Assembly: GCA_947454695.1 (NCBI GenBank)
Contig: CANGMW010000028.1
Location: 1-14,586, forward strand
Source of the DNA: Comamonadaceae bacterium
GTDB taxonomy: Bacteria; Pseudomonadota; Gammaproteobacteria; Burkholderiales; Burkholderiaceae_C
Direction of reading: 5' to 3'
DNA length: 14,586 nucleotides
Positions 1 through 6,007 of the stretch are shown here, one piece after another. The notes beneath the pieces are model-generated. The model ran no database searches, was not told where the DNA came from, and saw only the letters and a program-made list of their open reading frames with translations. The translations under genes were made by a program, and so were the position numbers. Within the stretch, counting starts at the first letter, position 1; each line of letters opens with the position of its first letter.

Positions 1-93
1 ATAAAGTGCTTGTGCCTTGGCGACATCACCACTTTGGTGAAACGCCACCGCCTGTTGGAGCAGGTCCATTTGGGGTTGAATGGGTTCTGTCAT
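1..93 (-). CDS. N-terminus of a TPR-repeat protein (partial, runs off the left edge)
   Basis: Reading leftward from the ATG at 91-93 gives 31 open codons to the first base of the window, beginning MTEPIQPQMDLLQQAVAFHQ. Residues 15-31 (AVAFHQSGDVAKAQALY) fit the first helix pair of a tetratricopeptide repeat, with the A, GD, A and Y spacing of the TPR consensus. Such N-termini are common in long TPR proteins fused to glycosyltransferase or sulfotransferase domains, but nothing here shows what follows. The Shine-Dalgarno signal is poor (only a TTAAGA directly before the ATG), so M9 remains a possible start. It lies downstream of the first NHL gene with 277 bases between them, enough for separate expression. 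The TPR call is moderate because only one motif is visible. Confidence 0.55.
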   Translation of the reverse strand, partial: MTEPIQPQMDLLQQAVAFHQSGDVAKAQALY

Positions 94-176
94 TCTTAAA
101 ACACCAAGTTCAACTTGAGCATGGTGCAGTTGAGGGGTTATGCATTGGGCGACGACAACACACCTGACGGCAGGAA

Positions 177-236
177 ATTGTCGACGTCAGCGACTGTTAA
201 CGACAATAGGGCCAGCGGCTTTATCGCCCGCTGGCC
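177..236. other. Two dyads in the gap between the TPR and NHL genes
   Basis: A 9-base-pair inverted repeat (GGCCAGCGG at 210-218, CCGCTGGCC at 228-236, 9-base loop) lies beside a looser dyad (ATTGTCG at 177-183, CGACAAT at 201-207). The first could be a weak terminator, but no T-run follows it on either strand. The second could be an operator for the TPR gene. Neither has direct support beyond symmetry. I see no convincing -35/-10 pair in the rest of the 94-370 gap. Confidence 0.3.
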
Positions 237-263
237 AGTAAAACTTGAGAACTTCTTGGCTTT

Positions 264-335
264 AAAACTGCAGTGAAATCTTGGCATGCGCTGTCACATC
301 GTCCTGATGTGACAGCATCTTACTGGCAGTTTTTT
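264..335 (-). terminator. Probable terminator of the first NHL gene, possibly bidirectional
   Basis: A perfect 11-base-pair stem (GCTGTCACATC at 290-300, GATGTGACAGC at 306-316, 5-base loop) lies 54 bases after the stop codon at 371. An outer imperfect pair (AAAACTG-CAGT at 264-274 and ACTGGCAGTTTT at 322-333) would extend it and leave T-rich tails on both sides: TTTT on the minus strand and TTTTTT on the plus strand. No plus-strand gene is known here, so its useful direction is most likely minus, ending NHL gene 1. Confidence 0.45.
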
Positions 336-370
336 GATCAGCTAATTGTCTAGACCCTGCTGACCTGGCC

Positions 371-1498
371 TCACTTCAACGACAGCTTGCGTACGCTGTG
401 GTTGCTGTAGTCGGCCACATACAAGTTATCCTCTTTATCAATGGCCAAGCCTGAAGGAAGATAAAAAGTAGCTTGTGATCCCAAGCCGTTGCTATTGCCT
501 ACATAACCCGGCTTTCCTGCCACAGTGGACACCTCGCCAGCTGGCGTGATCTTGCGGATCACGCGGTTGTTTTGATCGGCCACATACACGTTATCTTTCG
601 AATCTACCGCGATGCCCATGGGCGAGTTGAACATGCTGGCCTCAGCTTGCCCATCGGCATAACCGACATAGCCGGTGCCGGCGAACGTGGTCACCGCGCC
701 AGCGGGTGTGATTTTGCGAATCCTCTGGTTGCGTGCATCCGTGATGTACAGATTGCCCTTGGAATCAAGTGCAATCGCTTGTGGCTGAAAGAACCGGGCG
801 CAGCTGCCTAAATTGCAATCTGCAAACCCCTCTTGGCCGTCGCCAGCGACTGTGCTGACTTCGCCGCTGGTAGATATTTTTCTAATCTTACTTAAGCCAG
901 TATCAGCGACATACAGATTGCCCGCCTTGTCAAATGCCAGGCCCTGTGGATTGCCAAAGGATGCTTGGGCCGCAGGACCGTCCACTGTGTTGAAGTCACC
1001 TGAACCGGCATAGGTCGAGACTTCCCCCGTTGGGCTTACTTTGCGAATACGGTTGTTCTCTGTATCAGCCACAAAGGTATTGCCTTGCGCGTCGGTCACC
1101 AAGCCAACCAAGTGGTTGAATTGCGCTTGGGCACCTGAACCCTCTTGGAATCCTTGCACTCCAGCCTGGCCCGCCAAGCTGCTGACCGTGCCGCTCACTG
1201 ATATTTTTCTCAGCAAATCATTGCTTGTATCTGCCACCAAGACATTGCCCGAGGTGTCCACAGCCACGGCCGAAGGGTATGCAAACATGGCATTGGATCC
1301 CGCCCCATCTGAATAGCCTTGCGTGCCCGTTCCCGCAAGGGTACTCACCAGATACGTGCCTGCGGTTGGAATAACCACGCCTCCCCCAGTCAGACCTGTG
1401 GCCCCTTCACCGCCGCCCGGGCTGCCCCCGCAGGCACTCAGCAGGAGGGCAACACACGCTGCAGTGATGCCTAATTTGATGCTTGAGTTTGATGCCAT
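371..1498 (-). CDS. NHL-repeat lipoprotein 1 (six-bladed beta-propeller)
   Basis: This is a 375-residue protein with a lipoprotein signal peptide. The lipobox is LLSAC, the lipidated Cys is residue 23, and Gly at +2 fits outer-membrane sorting. A Gly-rich linker leads to six repeats of about 54 residues. Each has the pattern VSTxAG...DG...A.F..P.GlAvD..GNlYVAD..N..IRKI, typical of NHL propellers such as streptogramin lyase-like and Vgb-like folds. The start is the ATG at 1496-1498, because AGGAG lies 6 bases upstream and the signal peptide follows at once; an ATG 30 bases further upstream has no ribosome site and spoils the signal. Blade 4 carries Cys228 and Cys233 (CNLGSC), the only cysteines after the lipid Cys. 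They could form a disulfide in the periplasm. NHL propellers bind proteins, RNA or small ligands, or act as enzymes, but no catalytic set stands out, so ligand and role are unknown. It is the closest relative of NHL gene 2. Confidence 0.88.
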   Translation of the reverse strand: MASNSSIKLGITAACVALLLSACGGSPGGGEGATGLTGGGVVIPTAGTYLVSTLAGTGTQGYSDGAGSNAMFAYPSAVAVDTSGNVLVADTSNDLLRKISVSGTVSSLAGQAGVQGFQEGSGAQAQFNHLVGLVTDAQGNTFVADTENNRIRKVSPTGEVSTYAGSGDFNTVDGPAAQASFGNPQGLAFDKAGNLYVADTGLSKIRKISTSGEVSTVAGDGQEGFADCNLGSCARFFQPQAIALDSKGNLYITDARNQRIRKITPAGAVTTFAGTGYVGYADGQAEASMFNSPMGIAVDSKDNVYVADQNNRVIRKITPAGEVSTVAGKPGYVGNSNGLGSQATFYLPSGLAIDKEDNLYVADYSNHSVRKLSLK

Positions 1499-1504
1499 CT
1501 CGTT

Positions 1505-1509
1505 CTCCT
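1505..1509 (-). promoter_or_regulatory. Ribosome binding site that fixes the start of NHL gene 1
   Basis: AGGAG on the minus strand lies 6 bases before the ATG at 1498. The upstream in-frame ATG at 1528 is preceded by CACCTTTC, with no purine-rich site. This decides for the shorter protein. Confidence 0.75.
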
Positions 1510-1532
1510 GTTCTCGCCCAATGATCATGAAA

Positions 1533-1573
1533 GGTGATCAACCCCAGTGCCAGTTCAGCACTGGGCGATCACC
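1533..1573 (-). promoter_or_regulatory. Strong two-part hairpin in the leader of NHL gene 1
   Basis: Outer arms GGTGATC (1533-1539) and GATCACC (1567-1573) enclose inner arms CCCAGTGC (1543-1550) and GCACTGGG (1558-1565) with a 7-base loop. The element ends about 34 bases before the start codon. No T-run follows it on the minus strand, so it does not look like a simple terminator. It could be a protein-binding dyad or a structured 5' UTR. No known riboswitch is recognised. Confidence 0.4.
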
Positions 1574-1830
1574 ACAAATACCAAGATGGTTTTTCAAGCT
1601 TGCCGACGGTTGGCAGCAATGCTTTTCTTCTTGGTCTGGGTTGGAGCGGGAGCGCGCTACAAGGTTCGCTTGTAGTTGTTACAACAAGTAAGCCCGAGAA
1701 AAATGCGTCCAAAAATTTTGGTCATGCCATTCCCAAAACAGAGGGGCTAGGGCGTGGGCACTGTGAGGGTTCAGAGCTGCTGCGCATTGCGAGGCGCCAC
1801 GTGCAAGTCACCAGTTTTGCGGTGCACGCC
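1574..1830. other. Gap between NHL genes 1 and 2 with small dyads, no gene seen
   Basis: Together with the leader this makes 332 bases without a supported gene. It contains a nested palindrome: CTACAAG at 1657-1663 with CTTGTAG at 1669-1675, then GTTGT-T-ACAAC at 1675-1685. There is also a hairpin just after the NHL gene 2 stop (CGTGCA at 1800-1805, TGCACG at 1823-1828) without a T-run. No clear sigma-70 promoter for NHL gene 1 could be found by eye. The open frame on the plus strand here has no family resemblance and is judged accidental. Confidence 0.35.
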
Positions 1831-2952
1831 TTATTTGAGGACTAACTTACGGACATTGTGATTGAGGTAATCGACGACATACAGGTTGTCGTTCTTGTCG
1901 ATGGCCAAGCCTGATGGCAAGCCAAAGCTTGCTTGAGTCCCCAGGCCGTTTTGATTGCCTTTGTAATTGGGCCGCCCCACCGCAGTGGAAACAACGCCGT
2001 ACTGCGTGATCCTGCGGATGACCCGGTTGTTTTGGTCGGCCACATACACATTGTCATTGGAGTCCACGACCACGCCTACCGGGGAGTTGAACCTGGCTAG
2101 GTTGGCGGCGCCGTCTTGAAAACCAGCCAAGCCCGAGCCGGCGAAAGTGGATACGGCGCCCGCAGGTGTGATTTTGCGGATCATATGGTTGCCTGATTCA
2201 CTGACGTACAGATTGTCTTTCGAGTCCACCGCAATGCTTTCAGGCTGGTTAAATCGAGCGCAGCTCCCCGGATAGCAATCGACGTAGCCGGCACTGCCGT
2301 CGCCGGCCAGGGTGCTCACGATGCCGTCTGCGCCGATTTTTCGGACCAAATGGCGCGCCACTTCGGTCACATATAAATTTCCTTTGGAATCAAAAGCCAA
2401 GCCTCGGGTGTCGTTGAACTGGGCCTGATCAATCGGTCCGTTCACAATATCCCAGTACCACGACCCAGCAAAAGTAGTCACCGCACCCGCCGGTGTTATT
2501 TTTCGAATGCGTTTATTGTTGCTGTCGGAGACAAATAAATTGCCTAGGGGATCTGCTGCAATGCCCTTGATGAGATCTGAAAAAATGGCCGCCGATCCTG
2601 AACCATCCTGATAGGCATTAACTCCTGGCTGGCCTGCAAATGTCATGACTGCGCCATCGGGGGCAATCTTTCGCACCACATTATTGCCCTCGTCAGCCAC
2701 AAACACATTGCCTGCGCCATCCACCGTGAGTGATGTTGGGTAAGAAAATTGAGCTGTGCTGCCGGGCCCATCCACAAAACCCGCAGCGCCCGTGCCTGCG
2801 AGGGTCACCACCTCATAACTACCCTGGCGCACATTATTTCCACCAGCGGCCAATCCGTTGGTCGCATCTGCTTCGCCACCCCCGCACGCACTCAAAAAAA
2901 ATACCCAGCACACTAGGAAACCAGTTTTGTAGTTTTGATATTTGATTTTCAC
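1831..2952 (-). CDS. NHL-repeat lipoprotein 2 (six-bladed beta-propeller)
   Basis: This is a 373-residue paralogue of NHL lipoprotein 1. A GTG start at 2950-2952 is supported by AAGGG 6 bases upstream (2959-2963). A short signal peptide ends in the lipobox FLSAC (lipidated Cys23, Gly at +2), so the product is probably a membrane-anchored periplasmic lipoprotein. Six repeats of about 54 residues follow. The fifth (NSPVGVVVDSNDNVYVADQN) is almost the same as the fifth of copy 1, and the last ends NHNVRKLVLK as copy 1 ends NHSVRKLSLK. Cys226 and Cys231 (CYPGSC) in blade 4 match the pair in copy 1. Blade 3 is the most divergent, with SWYWDIVNG replacing the usual glycine loop. Copies 1 and 2 probably arose by tandem duplication. 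Function is unknown; a binding or scaffolding role is more likely than catalysis, but that is inference. Confidence 0.88.
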   Translation of the reverse strand: MKIKYQNYKTGFLVCWVFFLSACGGGEADATNGLAAGGNNVRQGSYEVVTLAGTGAAGFVDGPGSTAQFSYPTSLTVDGAGNVFVADEGNNVVRKIAPDGAVMTFAGQPGVNAYQDGSGSAAIFSDLIKGIAADPLGNLFVSDSNNKRIRKITPAGAVTTFAGSWYWDIVNGPIDQAQFNDTRGLAFDSKGNLYVTEVARHLVRKIGADGIVSTLAGDGSAGYVDCYPGSCARFNQPESIAVDSKDNLYVSESGNHMIRKITPAGAVSTFAGSGLAGFQDGAANLARFNSPVGVVVDSNDNVYVADQNNRVIRRITQYGVVSTAVGRPNYKGNQNGLGTQASFGLPSGLAIDKNDNLYVVDYLNHNVRKLVLK

Positions 2953-3068
2953 ACTGCACCCTTAACGATCGTTTAGATGAGGGCCAGTCTAGTCATCAAG
3001 TGCTGTTTTTCGTGCGTTTCAAGCGAGTCCCAAAGGGAACAATGTGTAAGTTGCTCCTTGATTCTTAT

Positions 3069-3201
3069 CGAGTCCAATTTAAGGACACTGTGATGCCGTC
3101 ATCGGCCTCCTTCAGCTTGTCTTTGGAATCCGCCATGAAGACTAGGGAGCGTCGAACTGGGCCTTAGCACCTGCGCCATCGACAAACCCTGGGATGCCTG
3201 C
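3069..3201 (-). pseudogene. Remnant of a fourth NHL gene (last blade only)
   Basis: Translating leftward from 3201 gives AGIPGFVDGAGAKAQFDAP and then a TAG at 3142-3144. This matches the DG..A.F..P half of an NHL blade in the neighbouring genes. After a frame change the next bases read ADSKDKLKEAD, matching the VDSKDNLYVAD half, and the end (around 3069-3090) aligns with the NH(S/N)VRKL terminus of the intact copies. A stop, a frameshift and changed residues show it is not coding. Blade similarity may continue up to about 3231, where the methyltransferase stop codon lies. Only the C-terminal blade survives; the first five blades that should lie to the right are replaced by the methyltransferase genes. 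Confidence 0.75.
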
Positions 3202-3231
3202 ATTGAGCAAGCACTGCAAAATAACGACCGC

Positions 3232-4032
3232 TTAGGTTTTCCCGCCTTGGATGAGCAAAGACTTTTGGGTGTACAGATCCGGCCAATCTACCTGTGCACC
3301 ATTGACGCCGTTGTAGCGAAAGTCTTTGGCGGCCTCGTCTTGGGCAGGTTGATGGTTCCAGACGAGCGACGGGCGCTCAATGGCGTGGGGACGAATTTTA
3401 TAAGCCACAAGCCCGGCAAAAAACTGGACGCTCTCAACCTTCGAAAATTGCTCCGCCATTTTTTGGTTCCTGACAGCCGGAAAATCATTGGGAAAGAAAT
3501 GGCTCATTCTTGCCAACAAAATATCCGTGGAACTTTTGGCGTACTCCAAAAAACTGTGGTCCTTGTGCGCTGAAAATTCACGCATCAAACTTGTGATGGT
3601 GTCTTCTACTGCGACGATGCAATTCGTCTTGGCTGCGCGGAGCGCCTCGGTGAGCGTCACTATTTGCTGAAACGACTGATGGCCTCCATCGTCCAACAAG
3701 ACGTCAAACGTGCCAATTTTTTCGAACGTTTGGCGCCAAAAACCGGGATCCCCTTGGTCGCCAATATAAATTTCAAAGCCTGCTTTCTGCCATTTTTCAG
3801 CCCCAGGATTCAAATCCACGCCAATGATTCTGGCCTTGGGCCCAAGCCAATGTCGCCACATGAACAAAGAGCCGCCATTGAGCACCCCCGTTTCCACAAA
3901 CGTACACGCAGTCCCTCGCAAGTGCCCGAACAAATCAGCATAAATTGGGAAATAGTTGGTGACCTTGTAAGAAGGCGCGGGAGCACTCTTAAAGCAATCG
4001 ATCAACTCTGCTAAATCAGTGCTCACTGGCAT
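3232..4032 (-). CDS. SAM-dependent methyltransferase with DDGGH motif (sugar O-methyltransferase type)
   Basis: This is a 266-residue class I methyltransferase. The SAM site is seen in VETGVLNGGSLFMW (46-59, motif I), GVDLNP (71-76, acidic residue after strand 2) and GDQGD (91-95). The DDGGH motif at 114-118 and the following VED at 142-144 are typical of the MycE-like family. Members methylate sugar hydroxyls in natural products and surface polysaccharides with help from a divalent metal bound by acidic residues, and relatives are frequent in bacterial glycan clusters. The substrate here is unknown; a glycan of the cell surface is a guess from the family. The ATG at 4030-4032 lies 5 bases after the stop of the upstream methyltransferase, so translation is probably coupled; its own ribosome site (AAGAG) is weak and too close. 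Its stop codon nearly touches the NHL remnant. Confidence 0.82.
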   Translation of the reverse strand: MPVSTDLAELIDCFKSAPAPSYKVTNYFPIYADLFGHLRGTACTFVETGVLNGGSLFMWRHWLGPKARIIGVDLNPGAEKWQKAGFEIYIGDQGDPGFWRQTFEKIGTFDVLLDDGGHQSFQQIVTLTEALRAAKTNCIVAVEDTITSLMREFSAHKDHSFLEYAKSSTDILLARMSHFFPNDFPAVRNQKMAEQFSKVESVQFFAGLVAYKIRPHAIERPSLVWNHQPAQDEAAKDFRYNGVNGAQVDWPDLYTQKSLLIQGGKT

Positions 4033-4037
4033 TGCTC

Positions 4038-4553
4038 TTACGCCGAAACCGGCTTCTTGATGATGAGTTTTCGCATCACGGTGACCAAATTCATTCCGCT
4101 TTCACTCCAAGATTGTTTCTCGATTTTGAAGTACCCCTTGAACCCATACATGGTGGCCAGTCGGGATCGGTCGTCAAAGTAAAGCGGGAATGTCTCTTCA
4201 GTGATGATGTTGACGTGGGTGGGGTCACGAAATGCCTCTGGCCGAGGAAACGCCGGGGTGTAACTCAGAAATAACCCGCCCGGAATCAAGACCCGGTAGA
4301 CCTCATTCATGAGCTCAACGAAACAAAAACGACGCGTTGGAGCATAGATGATTCGCGGAACATGCTCGATAAAATCAAACGCTGTCACGCAGTCAAAAAA
4401 GTTGTCCTCAAAAGGAATGGGCTCAATGGCTAAATCTGCCTTGTGAATTTTGGCTTCGAGGTCTTCTCGGATATCGATGCCATAAACCTCATCCAACTTG
4501 TAGGGATTTCGAGGTTTAGCGCCACACCCTAAATCAAGCGTTTTGGTACTCAT
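4038..4553 (-). CDS. Class I SAM-dependent methyltransferase (Methyltransf_11-like)
   Basis: This is a 171-residue single-domain methyltransferase. Motif I is LDLGCGAKPRNPYK (6-19), GIDI at 25-28 supplies the acidic residue for the SAM ribose, and IPFEDNFFDCVTAFDFIEHV (46-65) covers motifs II and III. NEVYRVLIPGG (83-93) is the usual helix and strand with the PGG turn, and DPTHVNIITEE (110-120) is a family signature. It is short for the group, with almost nothing before motif I, so substrate recognition must come from the C-terminal part. The ATG at 4551-4553 has AGAGGT 5 bases upstream (4559-4564). It is the first gene of a two-gene unit with the DDGGH methyltransferase, and the two may act on the same product. 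Substrate not known. Confidence 0.82.
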   Translation of the reverse strand: MSTKTLDLGCGAKPRNPYKLDEVYGIDIREDLEAKIHKADLAIEPIPFEDNFFDCVTAFDFIEHVPRIIYAPTRRFCFVELMNEVYRVLIPGGLFLSYTPAFPRPEAFRDPTHVNIITEETFPLYFDDRSRLATMYGFKGYFKIEKQSWSESGMNLVTVMRKLIIKKPVSA

Positions 4554-4577
4554 CAGGGACCTCTTGTCCTTTCAAAA

Positions 4578-4605
4578 ATTGCTGATCATGGCGGGTTGAT
4601 GTCAA
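4578..4605 (-). promoter_or_regulatory. Candidate promoter of the methyltransferase pair
   Basis: A perfect TTGACA -35 box (4600-4605) is followed after 16 bases by a weak AGCAAT -10 (4578-4583), 24 bases before the start codon. The -35 is good and the -10 matches only half the consensus. A separate promoter makes sense because a terminator lies just upstream. Confidence 0.35.
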
Positions 4606-4626
4606 ATGCTCCTATCCAGACTCAGC

Positions 4627-4659
4627 AAAAAATAAGCGTCTGGGTGCACCCTAATGCTT
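4627..4659 (-). terminator. Intrinsic terminator of NHL gene 3
   Basis: On the minus strand AAGCATTAGGG pairs with CCCAGACGCTT around a TGCA loop (4634-4659, two mismatches), followed by A and then six T (4627-4632). It lies 25 bases after the stop of NHL gene 3 and separates it from the methyltransferase unit. Confidence 0.6.
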
Positions 4660-4684
4660 TAACTTATCAGGTCCAACTCAACGT

Positions 4685-5752
4685 TTACTGATAAACAATT
4701 TTGCGGATGAGGTTGTTGTGTTGATCGCCCACGTAAATAACCCCTTGCGTATCGATGGCAATGCCATTTGGGTTGTAAAACGTTGCAAGCCTTCCCGAGC
4801 CGTTCGCACCACCCGGCGCACCCGATCCTGCTACGGTTGTCACCACACCTGCAGGCGTTATCTTTCGGATCACATGGGCACCGGGATCAGTTAAATACAG
4901 ATTGGCATTGGCGTCGACTGCCAGGTTCCAAGCATAGGAAAACGAAGCAGCTGTGCCAGTTCCGTCTACCGTCAGCGCGCTGCCTGAACCCGCCAAAGTT
5001 GTCACGACACCAGCACTGGTGATTTTTCTAACTAAGGCATTGACTTGTTCTGCGACATAAACGTTTCCACTGGCATCCACAGCGATGCCATTGGGCTGAT
5101 TAAAAGTAGCCGCCGTTCCAGTTCCGTTTGAATTGCCTTGCACACCAGAGCCGGCCCAGGTTGAAACAAGACCCGCGGGCGTGATTTTTCTGACCGTATT
5201 GTTGTCCACATCGGCCACATACAGATTTCCCGCCGAATCAATGGCGATGCTGTTGGGCGAGTTGAAAGAGGCGGCGACTCCCGACCCGTCAGCATTCCCA
5301 TACGTTCCCGAGCCTGCAAACGTGGTCACCACACCGGCAGAAGTAATTTTGCGGATCACAAAGTTTCCATAATCCGCAACAAACACATTGCCACTTGAAT
5401 CAACGGCAACACTTCTCGGCTGATCAAATGATGCGGCAAGACCCGTTCCGTTTGTAAGGCCTGCGGTTCCTGAGCCGGCCAATGTGGACACCACGCCTGC
5501 CGGGGTGATCTTGCGAATTAAATGCGCGCCCGTATCGGCAACGTAGATGTTGCCGCTTGAATCGGTCGCCAAACCATAGGGATAGTTAAACGATGCGGCG
5601 GCACCCGAGCCATTTGCACTGCCCACTGATCCTGATCCTGCAAAGGTGCTGACCACATACGATGCACCGGTCTTGGCACTTCCACCATCACCACAAGCCG
5701 TCAGCAGTGCCACGAACCCAATCAAACACGCTTTTTTAACTGATTTGTACAT
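4685..5752 (-). CDS. NHL-repeat lipoprotein 3 (six-bladed beta-propeller)
   Basis: This 355-residue protein starts MYKSVKKACLIGFVALLTAC: a charged n-region, a hydrophobic core and the lipobox LLTAC with lipidated Cys20, then Gly. The ATG at 5750-5752 is chosen because it gives a normal signal peptide; extending upstream needs a TTG start and adds 19 residues that mask the signal. The ribosome site is weak (AAAGAA). Six very regular repeats follow, each VVTTxAGSGxxGxxNGxGxAASFxxPxxIAvDssGNxYVADxxNxxIRKITPAG. The repeats resemble each other more than those of copies 1 and 2 do, which suggests recent blade amplification or homogenisation. Ser, Thr, Gly and Ala are abundant. Unlike copies 1 and 2 the mature chain has no cysteine beyond the lipid anchor. 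It probably sits in the periplasm on a membrane. Ligand and role are unknown. Confidence 0.88.
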   Translation of the reverse strand: MYKSVKKACLIGFVALLTACGDGGSAKTGASYVVSTFAGSGSVGSANGSGAAASFNYPYGLATDSSGNIYVADTGAHLIRKITPAGVVSTLAGSGTAGLTNGTGLAASFDQPRSVAVDSSGNVFVADYGNFVIRKITSAGVVTTFAGSGTYGNADGSGVAASFNSPNSIAIDSAGNLYVADVDNNTVRKITPAGLVSTWAGSGVQGNSNGTGTAATFNQPNGIAVDASGNVYVAEQVNALVRKITSAGVVTTLAGSGSALTVDGTGTAASFSYAWNLAVDANANLYLTDPGAHVIRKITPAGVVTTVAGSGAPGGANGSGRLATFYNPNGIAIDTQGVIYVGDQHNNLIRKIVYQ

Positions 5753-5881
5753 CTCAATTCTTTCTTTGTTTTTTGCCGCTGCAAGTAGAGCATACACAAC
5801 CCCTTGCAAAGACCGACCCCTGCCTTGAATGCAAGCGCTCCGCGGCTTTTTCAGGCTTAGCCTAGGGCGTCAAAGCACAAT

Positions 5882-5916
5882 AAAAAACGCCGTAGTCCCT
5901 TTCGAAACTACGGCGT
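5882..5916 (-). terminator. Intrinsic terminator after tRNA-Phe
   Basis: A perfect 10-base-pair stem (ACGCCGTAGT and ACTACGGCGT, 5887-5896 and 5907-5916) with a 10-base loop is followed on the minus strand by TTTTTTATTG. It starts 5 bases after the tRNA 3' end and would end both the tRNA transcript and any read-through from ntrX. Confidence 0.88.
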
Positions 5917-5921
5917 AGATA

Positions 5922-5997
5922 TGGTGGCCTGGGGCGGAATCGAACCACCGACACAAGGATTTTCAATCCTCTGCTCTACCGACTGAGCTACCGGGCC
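5922..5997 (-). tRNA. tRNA-Phe (anticodon GAA)
   Basis: The 76 bases fold as a full cloverleaf. The acceptor arm starts GGCCCGG, the D arm is GCTC-AGTCGGTA-GAGC, and the anticodon arm is GAGGA-TTGAAAA-TCCTT with GAA at positions 34-36. The T arm is GGTGG-TTCGATT-CCGCC, and CCA is encoded. The acceptor stem has one defect: C5 faces A68, since the 3' strand reads CCAGGCC instead of the complementary CCGGGCC. All other pairs are sound, the G27-T43 pair being a wobble. It lies 44 bases after ntrX and has its own promoter. Confidence 0.95.
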
Positions 5998-6007
5998 TGA
6001 GCCGGTG

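Noticed and set aside
1499..1528. Ten extra residues at the start of NHL gene 1
   Set aside because: There is no ribosome site before this ATG, and it puts acidic residues before the signal peptide.
1534..1845. Plus-strand open frame of 103 codons in the gap between NHL genes 1 and 2
   Set aside because: It has no domain resemblance, starts inside the hairpin and runs into the end of NHL gene 2; it is most likely chance.
4700..5650. Possible CRISPR or satellite array, because of regular DNA repeats of about 160 bases
   Set aside because: The repeats are codons of NHL blades in one open frame, without short identical repeats and unique spacers.
1..5752. Mobile element or prophage as carrier of the accessory genes
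   Set aside because: I see no transposase, integrase, terminal repeats or tRNA-derived attachment duplicate; the tRNA-Phe 3' end is not repeated by eye within the window.
5753..5809. Nineteen extra residues at the start of NHL gene 3
   Set aside because: It needs a TTG start and buries the signal peptide; the ATG at 5752 gives a normal lipoprotein signal.
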